Notes: generated by a model from the sequence alone, not told the origin. 16,217 bases of DNA from Clostridiales bacterium UBA4644 (GCA_002405755.1 DHMK01000038.1:51172-67388), one strand, 5' to 3'; numbered from the stretch's first letter, positions 7,692 through 13,031 are shown. Numbers and translations are program-made.

Positions 7692-8486
7692 TCAGGAGAG
7701 GATGAGGGAATCCGTCTCCTCCTGAACGCCGGCGGAGACGGCGAACCGCTCCAGCAGCTCGGTCTTGGTGAGCCGTTTCTTTTCCTCGCCGGAAATATCC
7801 AGAACGATCCTGCCGTTGTTCATCATGATCAGCCGGTTGCCGTGACGGATGGCATCGGTCATGTTGTGGGTGATCATCATGGCGGTCAGGCTGTTTTCCG
7901 CCACGATCCGGTCGGAAAGCTCCAGCACCTTGGCCGCCGTGGCCGGATCCAGCGCCGCCGTGTGCTCGTCCAGCAGGAGGAGCTTGGGCTGCTGCAGAGA
8001 TGCCATGAGTAGCGTCAGCGCCTGCCGCTGGCCGCCGGAGAGCAGCCCCACCTTGGAGGTCATCCGATCCTCCAGCCCCAGGCCCAGAAGCTGAAGCTCC
8101 TCCCGGAAAAGCTCCCGCTCCTGCCGGGTGATCTGCCAGCGGAAGCCGCGCCTTTTGCCCCGGCGCAGGGCCAGCGCCATGTTTTCCTCGATCTGCATAT
8201 CCGGGGCCGTGCCCATCATGGGGTCCTGAAAGACCCGTCCGATAAACTGCGCCCGCTTATATTCCGGCATGGCCGTCACGTCCACCCCATTGATGGAGAT
8301 GGTCCCGCTGTCCACGGGCCAGACGCCGGCCACCGCGTTGAGCATGGTGGATTTTCCTGCGCCGTTGCCGCCGATAACGGTGACGAAATCCCCCGGGGCC
8401 AGATACAGGTCCAGATCCCGCAGCGCGGGCTTTTCATTGATGGTGCCTTTGTTGAAGGTCTTACAGATCTGATGCAGCTCAAGCAT
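7692..8486 (-). CDS. ABC transporter ATP-binding protein of an aromatic amino acid-type importer
   Basis: A 264-residue ATPase that would power uptake through the permease encoded just upstream. Walker A is GGNGAGKS at residues 39-46, the signature is LLSGGQRQAL, and Walker B continues as LLLLDEHTAALDP. A histidine rather than proline after Asp-Glu is typical of the COG1101 family paired with COG4120 permeases and COG2984 binding proteins. A downstream histidine (MMITHNM) is the H-loop. The frame extends 9 codons further upstream, but the ATG at 8484-8486 begins directly at the conserved MLEL core. It overlaps the permease stop by 8 bases, which suggests coupled translation. It is the last gene of the operon. 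Confidence 0.88.
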   Translation of the reverse strand: MLELHQICKTFNKGTINEKPALRDLDLYLAPGDFVTVIGGNGAGKSTMLNAVAGVWPVDSGTISINGVDVTAMPEYKRAQFIGRVFQDPMMGTAPDMQIEENMALALRRGKRRGFRWQITRQERELFREELQLLGLGLEDRMTSKVGLLSGGQRQALTLLMASLQQPKLLLLDEHTAALDPATAAKVLELSDRIVAENSLTAMMITHNMTDAIRHGNRLIMMNNGRIVLDISGEEKKRLTKTELLERFAVSAGVQEETDSLILS

Positions 8487-9483
8487 GATGATCGCCGCCT
8501 TTCTCCGTAGCATCCTTGGGATGCTTATTCTTGTGGAAGGAGCCTTTCAGCCGGGACTGGAGCTGGGGAATGGCCAGGAAGACGGCCACGATCAGCGCGG
8601 TGAACAGCTTCAGGTCGTTGGGGTCCAGCTTGAACCACAATATCACGGTCATCACCGCGTAATAGATCACGCCGCCCAGCACCACAAAGGCCAGCCGCAC
8701 CGCAAAGCTGCAGCCCTTTTTGAAGATGGCCGAGCACAGGACCTCGCCGATGATGATGGCCGCCAGGCCGATGACGATGGCGCCGCGGCCCATGTTCACA
8801 TCCGCCGTTCCCTGATACTGGGTCATAAGTCCGCCGGCCAGCGCCACCAGTCCGTTGGACAGCCCCAGCCCCACCACCTTGAACCGGTTGGTATTGATGC
8901 CCAGCGCCCGGCTCATGGCCGGATTGGAGCCGGTGGCCCGCATGGCGCTGCCGTGCTCCGTGCCGAAATACCAGTAGAGCAGGGCGATGATCGCCGCCGC
9001 CAGCAGCACGCCCGCCGCGATGGCCTGGGGGATATAGAGGGACGAAACGAGAAAACCCTTTCCGTGGGTGGCAGGATCCCAAACCGTGCTGAACTTCTTG
9101 ATGCTGGCCGTCTGATTCGCCTTGGTCATGATGCGCAGGTTGATAGAATAAAGCGCAAATTGGGTCAGGATGCCGGAGAGGATCACGGGAATGCCGAAGC
9201 GGGTGTGGAGCTCGCCGGTGATCAGCCCGGTAGCAACGCCAGCCAGCAGCGCCGCCAGCAGCGCGGCCCAGGCAGGCCAGCCCGCCAGCAGCAGCATCAC
9301 CGTCACCGCGCCGCCGGTGGCAAAGGAGCCGTCTACCGTCAGGTCGGCGATGTCCAGCACCCGGAAGGTGAGAAACACGCCCAGGGCCATCAGGCCCCAG
9401 AGCAGTCCCTGGGCCGCGGCGGCCGGCATGCGGGAAAACAGCTGAAGCAGGCTCAGCGATGTGAGATAAGCCGTCAGTTCCAT
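8479..9483 (-). CDS. ABC transporter permease (COG4120 / TrpY-like)
   Basis: A 334-residue inner-membrane permease with about eight to nine hydrophobic segments. The N-terminal GLLWGLMALGVFLTFRVLDI and LTVDGSFATGGAV stretches, the central GSNPAMSRALGINTNRFKVVGL and GGLMTQYQGTADVNMGRG-type blocks are those of COG4120 permeases, relatives of the branched-chain LivH family. It would form the translocation pore as a homodimer with the ATPase at 7692-8486. A GAGG lies 8 bases before the ATG. The C-terminal charged tail (KNKHPKDATEKGGDHHA) is cytoplasmic. The gene sits 49 bases after the binding-protein gene and overlaps the ATPase gene. Confidence 0.88.
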   Translation of the reverse strand: MELTAYLTSLSLLQLFSRMPAAAAQGLLWGLMALGVFLTFRVLDIADLTVDGSFATGGAVTVMLLLAGWPAWAALLAALLAGVATGLITGELHTRFGIPVILSGILTQFALYSINLRIMTKANQTASIKKFSTVWDPATHGKGFLVSSLYIPQAIAAGVLLAAAIIALLYWYFGTEHGSAMRATGSNPAMSRALGINTNRFKVVGLGLSNGLVALAGGLMTQYQGTADVNMGRGAIVIGLAAIIIGEVLCSAIFKKGCSFAVRLAFVVLGGVIYYAVMTVILWFKLDPNDLKLFTALIVAVFLAIPQLQSRLKGSFHKNKHPKDATEKGGDHHA

Positions 9484-9532
9484 AGAAAAGACCTCGTTTC
9501 ATAAGGCGGCCGGGGCCGCAGATTGGGGAGGA

Positions 9533-10504
9533 TCAGTCGTCGATGGCCACATACCCCTCGGGGACGACGATGTTCAGCGCCTCACAGAGGATGGGGTTGT
9601 ATTTCTTCACGGGCTCGGGGTAGTATTCGATGGGCATGGTGGAGATATCCGACTCGCCCCGGAGGATCCGGGCAGCCATCTGACCGGTGGTGTAGCCGAT
9701 GTCGTAGTAGCTGATGCTCAGCGTGGCGATGCCGCAGCCGCGGCAGATGCCCTCCTCGCCGGCAATGATGGCCACGCCGGCAGGCTCCGCCACATTATTG
9801 ATGGCCTCGGTGCAGGAGGCGGCAGTGTTGTCCGTGGGGATATAAAGCGCTTCGTTTTCCGCGCAGGCCGTGGCGGTAACGGCGGCCACGTCGTTGGAAT
9901 CGGCAAAGGTATAAACGTTGACGGTGATGCCCATGCTTTCCAGCTTGGCCTTCACCACCTCCGCCTGATAGACGGAATTGGGCTCGGCGGAGCAGTAGAG
10001 GATGCCCACGGTCCGGACGTCCACGATCAGCTCGGGGATCATCTCCGCCTGCTGATCCAGCGGCGCCAGGTCAGAGGTGCCGGAAATATTGCCGCCCACG
10101 GTGCCATTGAAGTCCTGGATGTCCAGCGCCACGCCGTATTCGGTGACGGAGGTGCCCAGAATGGGGATCTCCTGGGTGGCGGCGGCCGCAGCCTGCAGGG
10201 CGGGGGTGGCGTTGGCCATGATCAGATCCACGCCGTCGGCCACAAAGCCGCTGACGATGGTGGAGCAGGTGGGGATGTCGTTGGAGGCGTTCTGGACCCG
10301 GATCTCGACCGCGTCGCCCAGCTCGGCCTTCAGCGCCTCCTCAAAGCCGCGGGTGGCGGCGTCCAGCGCGTCGTGCTGGACCAGCTGGCAAACGCCCACC
10401 ACATAGGTCTTGTCCTGCGCCCCATCGGCGTTATTGCTGCCGCAGGCCGCCAGCACCAGCAGCAGACAGGCCGCCAGAAGGATGGAAATCAGTTTCTTTT
10501 TCAT
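9533..10504 (-). CDS. ABC transporter substrate-binding lipoprotein (COG2984 / TrpX-like)
   Basis: A 323-residue lipoprotein that would capture the substrate outside the cell. The signal peptide MKKKLISILLAACLLLVLAAC ends in lipobox LAAC with C21 lipid-modified. The mature part has the two-lobed periplasmic-binding fold of COG2984: VGVCQLVQHDALDAATRGFEEAL early, IMANATPALQAAA and ILGTSVTEYG in the first lobe, VGILYCSAEPNS in the second, and IDISYYDIGYTTG-like LSISYYDIGYTTGQMA near the end. TrpX of streptococci belongs to this family. The preceding leader is rich in Tyr and Phe codons, which argues for an aromatic amino acid ligand, tyrosine or phenylalanine rather than tryptophan (inference). 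AGGAGA sits at 10514-10519, just downstream of the attenuator terminator. Confidence 0.9.
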   Translation of the reverse strand: MKKKLISILLAACLLLVLAACGSNNADGAQDKTYVVGVCQLVQHDALDAATRGFEEALKAELGDAVEIRVQNASNDIPTCSTIVSGFVADGVDLIMANATPALQAAAAATQEIPILGTSVTEYGVALDIQDFNGTVGGNISGTSDLAPLDQQAEMIPELIVDVRTVGILYCSAEPNSVYQAEVVKAKLESMGITVNVYTFADSNDVAAVTATACAENEALYIPTDNTAASCTEAINNVAEPAGVAIIAGEEGICRGCGIATLSISYYDIGYTTGQMAARILRGESDISTMPIEYYPEPVKKYNPILCEALNIVVPEGYVAIDD

Positions 10505-10530
10505 TTTTGTTCGTCTCCTTTTTTTGGATT

Positions 10531-10561
10531 AAAAAAGCGGCACAGGATAACCTGTGCCGCA
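10531..10561 (-). terminator. Leader (attenuator) intrinsic terminator before the transporter genes
   Basis: Reading the minus strand, GCGGCACAGG (10560-10551) pairs perfectly with CCTGTGCCGC (10546-10537) across a TTAT loop and is followed by six T. It lies between the promoter and the first structural gene, 26 bases before its ATG, so it must be bypassed for expression. Its 5' arm and loop can instead pair with the upstream strand at 10589-10605. Confidence 0.93.
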
Positions 10562-10605
10562 TCTCATTGAACTTACTCAGCTCGTTTCTGCATCACAAAT
10601 TACCC
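10545..10605 (-). promoter_or_regulatory. Antiterminator helix of the transporter leader
   Basis: GGGTAATTTGTGATGCA (10605-10589) can pair with TGCGGCACAGGTTATCC (10561-10545) at 16 of 17 positions, five of them G-U, with one A-G mismatch. This captures the complete 5' arm and loop of the terminator hairpin, so the two structures are mutually exclusive. The upstream strand contains the leader peptide stop codon: a ribosome reaching the end of the peptide would hide it and let the terminator form, while one stalled on the Tyr/Phe codons would leave it free. I paired this by eye; no folding energies were computed. Confidence 0.8.
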
Positions 10606-10667
10606 TTACTGAATGACCCAGTAAAGTAAAAGTACGCATAATAAAAGCTGTTGTGCATACGGTCCAT
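10593..10667 (-). CDS. Leader peptide with Tyr/Phe run (attenuation sensor)
   Basis: A 24-codon open frame ending in TGA. It begins MDRMHNS and codons 8-15 (10646-10623) read FYYAYFYF: four Tyr and three Phe in eight codons, with another Phe at codon 19. TAGGAG at 10680-10675 is 7 bases from this ATG; a second in-frame ATG at 10671-10673 is too close to it. The layout matches leader peptides such as enterobacterial PheL, with a run of the sensed amino acid, then a terminator. The peptide itself probably has no function beyond being translated. Low charged tRNA-Tyr or tRNA-Phe should stall the ribosome at the run. Tryptophan codons are absent. Confidence 0.87.
   Translation of the reverse strand: MDRMHNSFYYAYFYFTGSFSKGNL
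10604..10626 (-). promoter_or_regulatory. Pause-type hairpin at the end of the leader peptide
   Basis: CTTTACTG (10626-10619) pairs with CAGTAAGG (10611-10604), one pair being G-U, across a 7-base loop. It sits just after the aromatic codons and shares two bases with the antiterminator strand. It therefore matches the 1:2 hairpin of classical attenuators, which pauses polymerase until the ribosome arrives. Confidence 0.65.
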
Positions 10668-10681
10668 AACCATGCTCCTAA

Positions 10682-10697
10682 GCTCCGCCGCCGGAGC
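10682..10697 (-). other. GC-rich hairpin in the 5' leader
   Basis: GCTCCG pairs with CGGAGC across a 4-base loop, directly before the leader peptide ribosome-binding site. A longer alternative (GCCGG with CCGGC) overlaps it. It may stabilise the 5' end or tune leader translation. Confidence 0.5.
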
Positions 10698-10742
10698 GCG
10701 CCCCGGCAGAGGGAAAATCACTGTTTTTGAAAGGATGGCTTG

Positions 10743-10771
10743 ATTATAGCAAGGCAAATTTCAAATGTCAA
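10743..10771 (-). promoter_or_regulatory. Consensus sigma-A promoter of the transporter operon
   Basis: On the minus strand TTGACA (10771-10766) and TATAAT (10748-10743) are both exact consensus, with a 17-base spacer. It lies about 70 bases upstream of the leader peptide and 240 bases upstream of the first structural gene. Such a strong promoter fits control by termination in the leader rather than by initiation. Confidence 0.92.
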
Positions 10772-10913
10772 CGCTTTTAAGTGCTAAATCGCATGGTGTT
10801 TTTTCGCCTTTTTGCCGGAATAATTCGTCAAGTTCCACAATTTTCTCCCAAGTCCGCCCCGGATCCACCCTTGCCTCCGGTAAAGCGATGCGGAGCGAGC
10901 CGCGCCCCTCCAC

Positions 10914-10973
10914 CCCTTGCCTCCCCTGTGTAAGGGGAGGTGCTGAGCGAATGCGAAGCGGAGGGGTTGTAGG
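10914..10973 (-). repeat. REP-like intergenic repeat, copy A
   Basis: Read on the minus strand: CTACAACCCCTCCG, a variable middle, then CACCTCCCCTTACACAGGGGAGG, whose last part folds as CCTCCCC with GGGGAGG. The plan is like intergenic repeats I recall from Oscillospiraceae genomes (recalled, not searched). Copy B at 11028-11074 shares the plan and lies in the opposite orientation. Confidence 0.55.
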
Positions 10974-11027
10974 TACGGTGCAGGAGAAGGTCACCTGTAA
11001 CCGTCAGCCCGTTCCTACACGCTGCCT

Positions 11028-11074
11028 GCAACCTCTCAGTCAAACCCTTCGGGTTTGCCAGCTCCCCTTTTCGA
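11028..11074 (+). repeat. REP-like intergenic repeat, copy B
   Basis: GCAACCTCTCAGT, then the hairpin CAAACCC/GGGTTTG (11041-11057, TTC loop), then CCAGCTCCCCTTTTCGA. Ends resemble those of copy A (ACCYCTC ... CTCCCCTT), while the middle hairpin differs. The two copies face away from each other about 55 bases apart. Confidence 0.55.
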
Positions 11075-11326
11075 TCGCGGGCGTTTCTGCGGAAACGCCA
11101 TTGCGGCACCGCGGCGCGGGCCGCGCGCGATCTGACGGGAGGAACGGGTTCCTCCCGTAAACCCTCTTCCTTTGGACGAAGGACGAAGGACGGGGGCTGG
11201 GATGTGCCTTTCGTCCCCCGTCCCCCGCAGGGCAAGGCGAAGCCCCGCGGCAGACGCGGGGCTGGGGTGCAGGAGAATACTTCCTCTGAGCAGGCGAACG
11301 GGGGGTTCCGGGGGGCATTTCGATTT

Positions 11327-11350
11327 CCCCGCAAAACAGGTTTTGCGGGG
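11327..11350. repeat. CAGG-loop hairpin, copy 1
   Basis: CCCCGCAAAA pairs perfectly with TTTTGCGGGG around the loop CAGG, followed by GCCCC. It has the same loop and outer stem as the hairpin at 11926-11951 but a different inner stem. No T tract follows on either strand, so it is not an ordinary terminator. Confidence 0.7.
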
Positions 11351-11482
11351 GCCCCGAGAATTTTATAGATTTCCGGCAAATGAATTGCCGAAAATCAGAC
11401 GCCGGCGCTCGCCGGCGGGGGGTGCAGTGGCCCCCCGGCGGCCTTTCTGTCCACTTTCCGCCGGTGGAAAGTGGACGAATGT

Positions 11483-11504
11483 CCCACAGCGCAGGCGCTG
11501 CGGG
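11483..11504. repeat. CAGG-loop hairpin, copy 2 (before first 68-bp repeat)
   Basis: CAGCG (11487-11491) pairs with CGCTG (11496-11500) around CAGG, with an outer CCC/GGG after one mismatch. It is followed by GCGGGGTCCC and then, 11 bases on, by the 68-bp direct repeat. The same order is seen at 11926-11966. Confidence 0.65.
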
Positions 11505-11520
11505 GTCCCCGGGTTATGAA

Positions 11521-11588
11521 ACCGCCTCGGTCGCCGCACAAAGCGGCTCCCTGCGGCATGACGGCGGCGCTCGCCGCCGGGGCCGCTT
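11521..11588. repeat. 68-bp direct repeat, left copy
   Basis: Identical over 68 bases to 11966-12033. It begins ACCGCCTCGGTCGCCGCAC and ends GGGGCCGCTT; internally GGCGGCG pairs with CGCCGCC, and AAGCGGC with GCCGCTT, so it can fold as a long hairpin. Together with the right copy it brackets the toxin-antitoxin module. Confidence 0.93.
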
Positions 11589-11613
11589 CGCGGGCAGGAA
11601 AAGCCGGCAAAAA

Positions 11614-11643
11614 TTGACAAAGCCCACGGTGCCGTGCTATGAT
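11614..11643 (+). promoter_or_regulatory. Promoter of the type I toxin gene
   Basis: TTGACA (11614-11619) and TATGAT (11638-11643) with an 18-base spacer. Transcription would start near 11650, giving a 5' leader of about 50 bases before the toxin start. Confidence 0.82.
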
Positions 11644-11676
11644 GAAAACGTCGGTAAGAGCGTGAAACAGGTTGTT

Positions 11677-11693
11677 CCCCCGAGAGGGGGTGA
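11677..11693 (+). promoter_or_regulatory. Hairpin covering the toxin ribosome-binding site
   Basis: CCCCC (11677-11681) pairs with GGGGG (11686-11690) around GAGA. The GGGGGTGA that serves as Shine-Dalgarno sequence, 7 bases before the toxin ATG, forms the 3' arm. Such self-sequestration is common in type I toxin messages and keeps basal translation low. Confidence 0.65.
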
Positions 11694-11699
11694 CCGAAC

Positions 11700-11780
11700 A
11701 TGACGACAATGGAGGTTTTAACGCTTTTATTGCTCATGGCAACGGTTGTCTTTGGTATCCTCGGGTACATAAAGAAATAA
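11700..11780 (+). CDS. Putative holin-like type I toxin peptide
   Basis: A 26-residue peptide beginning MTTMEVLTLLLLMATVVFG and ending in GYIKK: a short polar start, a single membrane-spanning hydrophobic stretch and a basic tail. This is the form of the holin-like / TxpA-Fst-type membrane toxins of Firmicutes (MTxxEaLxLm... start). Overproduction of such peptides damages the membrane. It has its own promoter, a sequestered ribosome-binding site and a convergent antisense RNA overlapping the 3' part of its message, which together make a type I toxin-antitoxin locus. A second ATG at codon 4 could give 23 residues. No database comparison could be made, so the exact family is uncertain. Confidence 0.85.
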   Translation: MTTMEVLTLLLLMATVVFGILGYIKK

Positions 11781-11868
11781 CCGCCACCTAAAAGGCAGCG
11801 GCTTTCCTTTCGACCTTAAATCGATTGAGGGGAGCGACCAGCACCTCGCCCGTGCGCCGCTCTTACTG
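11770..11868 (-). ncRNA. Antisense RNA antitoxin (predicted)
   Basis: A minus-strand transcript of about 100 nt is expected from the promoter at 11874-11902, ending after the hairpin at 11781-11801, which is followed on this strand by TTATTTCTTT. It would be fully complementary to the 3' untranslated part of the toxin message and to the last toxin codons. Internal pairing GAGCG/CGCTC gives a stable 5' stem-loop. Ends are estimated from promoter and hairpin positions only. Confidence 0.75.
11781..11810. terminator. Shared hairpin between toxin stop and antitoxin end
   Basis: CCGCCACC (11781-11788) and GGCAGCGG (11794-11801) form a hairpin around TAAAA. On the minus strand all eight positions pair (two G-U) and a T-rich tail follows; on the plus strand two central positions mismatch and CTTTCCTTT follows. 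It therefore suits the antisense RNA better than the toxin message. Confidence 0.65.
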
Positions 11869-11873
11869 ACACC

Positions 11874-11902
11874 AATATAGCACTCCAACGCCGCCTTGTC
11901 AA
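11874..11902 (-). promoter_or_regulatory. Promoter of the antisense antitoxin RNA
   Basis: On the minus strand TTGACA (11902-11897) and TATATT (11879-11874) with a 17-base spacer; slightly better than the toxin promoter, as expected for the antitoxin. The -35 box lies within the terminator hairpin at 11890-11922. Confidence 0.85.
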
Positions 11903-11922
11903 GGAGACAGGGCGGCTTTTTT
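11890..11922 (+). terminator. Intrinsic terminator of the toxin message
   Basis: GCCGCCTTGTC (11890-11900) pairs with GACAGGGCGGC (11906-11916), one G-U, around AAGGA, followed by six T. The toxin message would be about 270 nt and cover the whole antisense gene. The 5' arm and loop contain the reverse complement of the antitoxin -35 box. Confidence 0.88.
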
Positions 11923-11925
11923 GTT

Positions 11926-11951
11926 CCCCGCAAAGGCAGGCCTTTGCGGGG
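11926..11951. repeat. CAGG-loop hairpin, copy 3 (before second 68-bp repeat)
   Basis: CCCCGCAAAGG pairs perfectly with CCTTTGCGGGG around CAGG. GCGGGGTCCC at 11946-11955 and the 68-bp repeat 10 bases later follow in the same order as at 11483-11588. Confidence 0.7.
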
Positions 11952-11965
11952 TCCCTTTCCATCTG

Positions 11966-12033
11966 ACCGCCTCGGTCGCCGCACAAAGCGGCTCCCTGCG
12001 GCATGACGGCGGCGCTCGCCGCCGGGGCCGCTT
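11966..12033. repeat. 68-bp direct repeat, right copy
   Basis: Perfect copy of 11521-11588, same orientation, offset 445 bases. Its right end overlaps the last two bases of the citC stop codon (TAA at 12034-12032). Confidence 0.93.
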
Positions 12034-13021
12034 ATTTCTGCGGAAAATGGGCCTGCAGGTAAGCGAAGGTGGCGGGGGGGACCAGGGAGCGGGTCTCCTC
12101 CACCCGGCCCTCCGCCAGCAGCGCACGGACGCGGGACGCGGAGATGGGCGCGCCGTCCTGCTCCTTCCGGGGGATCAGCGTCACCTCCACGCCCCGGCCG
12201 GGCAAAAAGGCCATCAGCTGCCGGTTGTAGGCGTCGGTGACGGGGGAAAGCGGCTCCGTCCCCACGAACCGCCGGGTGATGTGCAGGGCGGGGGCAAAGC
12301 AGGCGGCAAAGATCTCCAGATCCAGCCCGCAGCGGATCTGGGGGATGCGGTCCTTGTCCTTGATAAAATAGGTGGGGAAGGTGGCGGCGGAGATCAGATA
12401 ATCCCCGGTGGGATGGACGAGAACGTTGGGCAGGTCCGCCGTCCCCGCCTTCGCCAGCGCCAGCCGCGTTTCCGCCGGAAACAGGCTTCTGTCCTCCGAG
12501 AGGATGAAAAGATGCAGCAGCTCGCACTGCTTTGCCGCCTGCTCCACCAGATAGCGGTGTCCCAGGGTGAAGGGATTGCAGTTGGCCACGATGGCGCCCA
12601 CCGTGCCGGCGCAGGCCGGCGCCTTGAGCGACGCCACGAATTTTTTGCAGCCGTCCTTTACATTTTCCATCAGCAGGGTGTCCGCCGTCTCCGCCACGGG
12701 GTAAAAGCTCAGCTCCTGAAACATCCGCCGGTTTTTGGGCTTGGTATAGAGAAACAGATGCCGCAGGCCCCGGCGGAAGGCCTCCTGCCGCAGCTGGGTC
12801 AGGATGGTGGCCGTCAGCCCCTCTCCCTGATGCTCGTCGGCCACGGCGATGCATTTGCAGATGGCCCCGTCCAGCGAGCCGGAGGCGACGATCTCGTCGT
12901 TTTCCAGCAGGTTGACGGTAAATTGGATGCTCTCGTCATAATCCAGCCCCTCCCGGGCCAGAAAGCGCCGGGTCTCCTCCCGCCGCCAGGGGCGCAGCGG
13001 CGCGCCGTATTCCAGCTCCAT
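12032..13021 (-). CDS. citC: [Citrate (pro-3S)-lyase] ligase
   Basis: A 329-residue enzyme that uses ATP and acetate to acetylate the thiol of the citrate lyase prosthetic group, switching the lyase on for citrate fermentation. Residues 1-110 form a GNAT-like domain (DEHQGEGLT at 62-70, FQELSFYPV at 101-109). Residues 140-329 form the nucleotidyltransferase domain with NPFTLGH at 149-155 (the TxGH motif), VGTEPLSPVTDAYN at 253-266 and ISASRVR at 293-299. GGAGGAG precedes the ATG and the gene follows tatD by 10 bases. Citrate lyase subunit genes (citDEF) and citX/citG are not in this window, which is unusual since citC is often with them. A related acyl-adenylating role is an alternative. Confidence 0.87.
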   Translation of the reverse strand: MELEYGAPLRPWRREETRRFLAREGLDYDESIQFTVNLLENDEIVASGSLDGAICKCIAVADEHQGEGLTATILTQLRQEAFRRGLRHLFLYTKPKNRRMFQELSFYPVAETADTLLMENVKDGCKKFVASLKAPACAGTVGAIVANCNPFTLGHRYLVEQAAKQCELLHLFILSEDRSLFPAETRLALAKAGTADLPNVLVHPTGDYLISAATFPTYFIKDKDRIPQIRCGLDLEIFAACFAPALHITRRFVGTEPLSPVTDAYNRQLMAFLPGRGVEVTLIPRKEQDGAPISASRVRALLAEGRVEETRSLVPPATFAYLQAHFPQK

Positions 13022-13031
13022 AGGCTCCTCC

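Larger units (their letters stand above)
10774..11613. other. Non-coding, palindrome-rich intergenic stretch
   Basis: No open frame here looks like a protein: the candidates are Arg/Pro/Ala-rich, lack ribosome-binding sites and run across repeats. The stretch contains many separate palindromes, for example GCGTTTC/GAAACGC at 11081-11098, ACGGGAGGAA/TTCCTCCCGT at 11135-11158, GCCCCGC/GCGGGGC at 11242-11262, CGGCAA/TTGCCG at 11374-11390, GCCGGCG/CGCCGGC at 11401-11416 and an 11-bp stem at 11449-11476. It looks like accumulated intergenic repeat elements next to the toxin-antitoxin module. Confidence 0.7.

Noticed and set aside
10505..10740. T-box riboswitch in the transporter leader
   Set aside because: T-boxes are the usual control for this transporter family in Firmicutes, but no AGGGUGG-type T-box sequence or stem I layout is present, while a leader peptide with a Tyr/Phe run is.
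10765..11379. Overlapping open frames on both strands in the 10.8-11.4 kb gap
   Set aside because: Arg/Pro/Ser-rich composition, no ribosome-binding sites, and frames run across hairpins and repeats; one also crosses the transporter promoter.
11172..11770. Further frames over the repeats left of the toxin gene
   Set aside because: They are by-products of GC-rich palindromes; one covers the toxin gene and its promoter in antisense.
11521..12033. CRISPR array or IS element formed by the direct repeats
   Set aside because: Only two copies, 377 bp apart, with a toxin-antitoxin module between them; no transposase, no terminal inverted repeats of IS type, no regular spacers.
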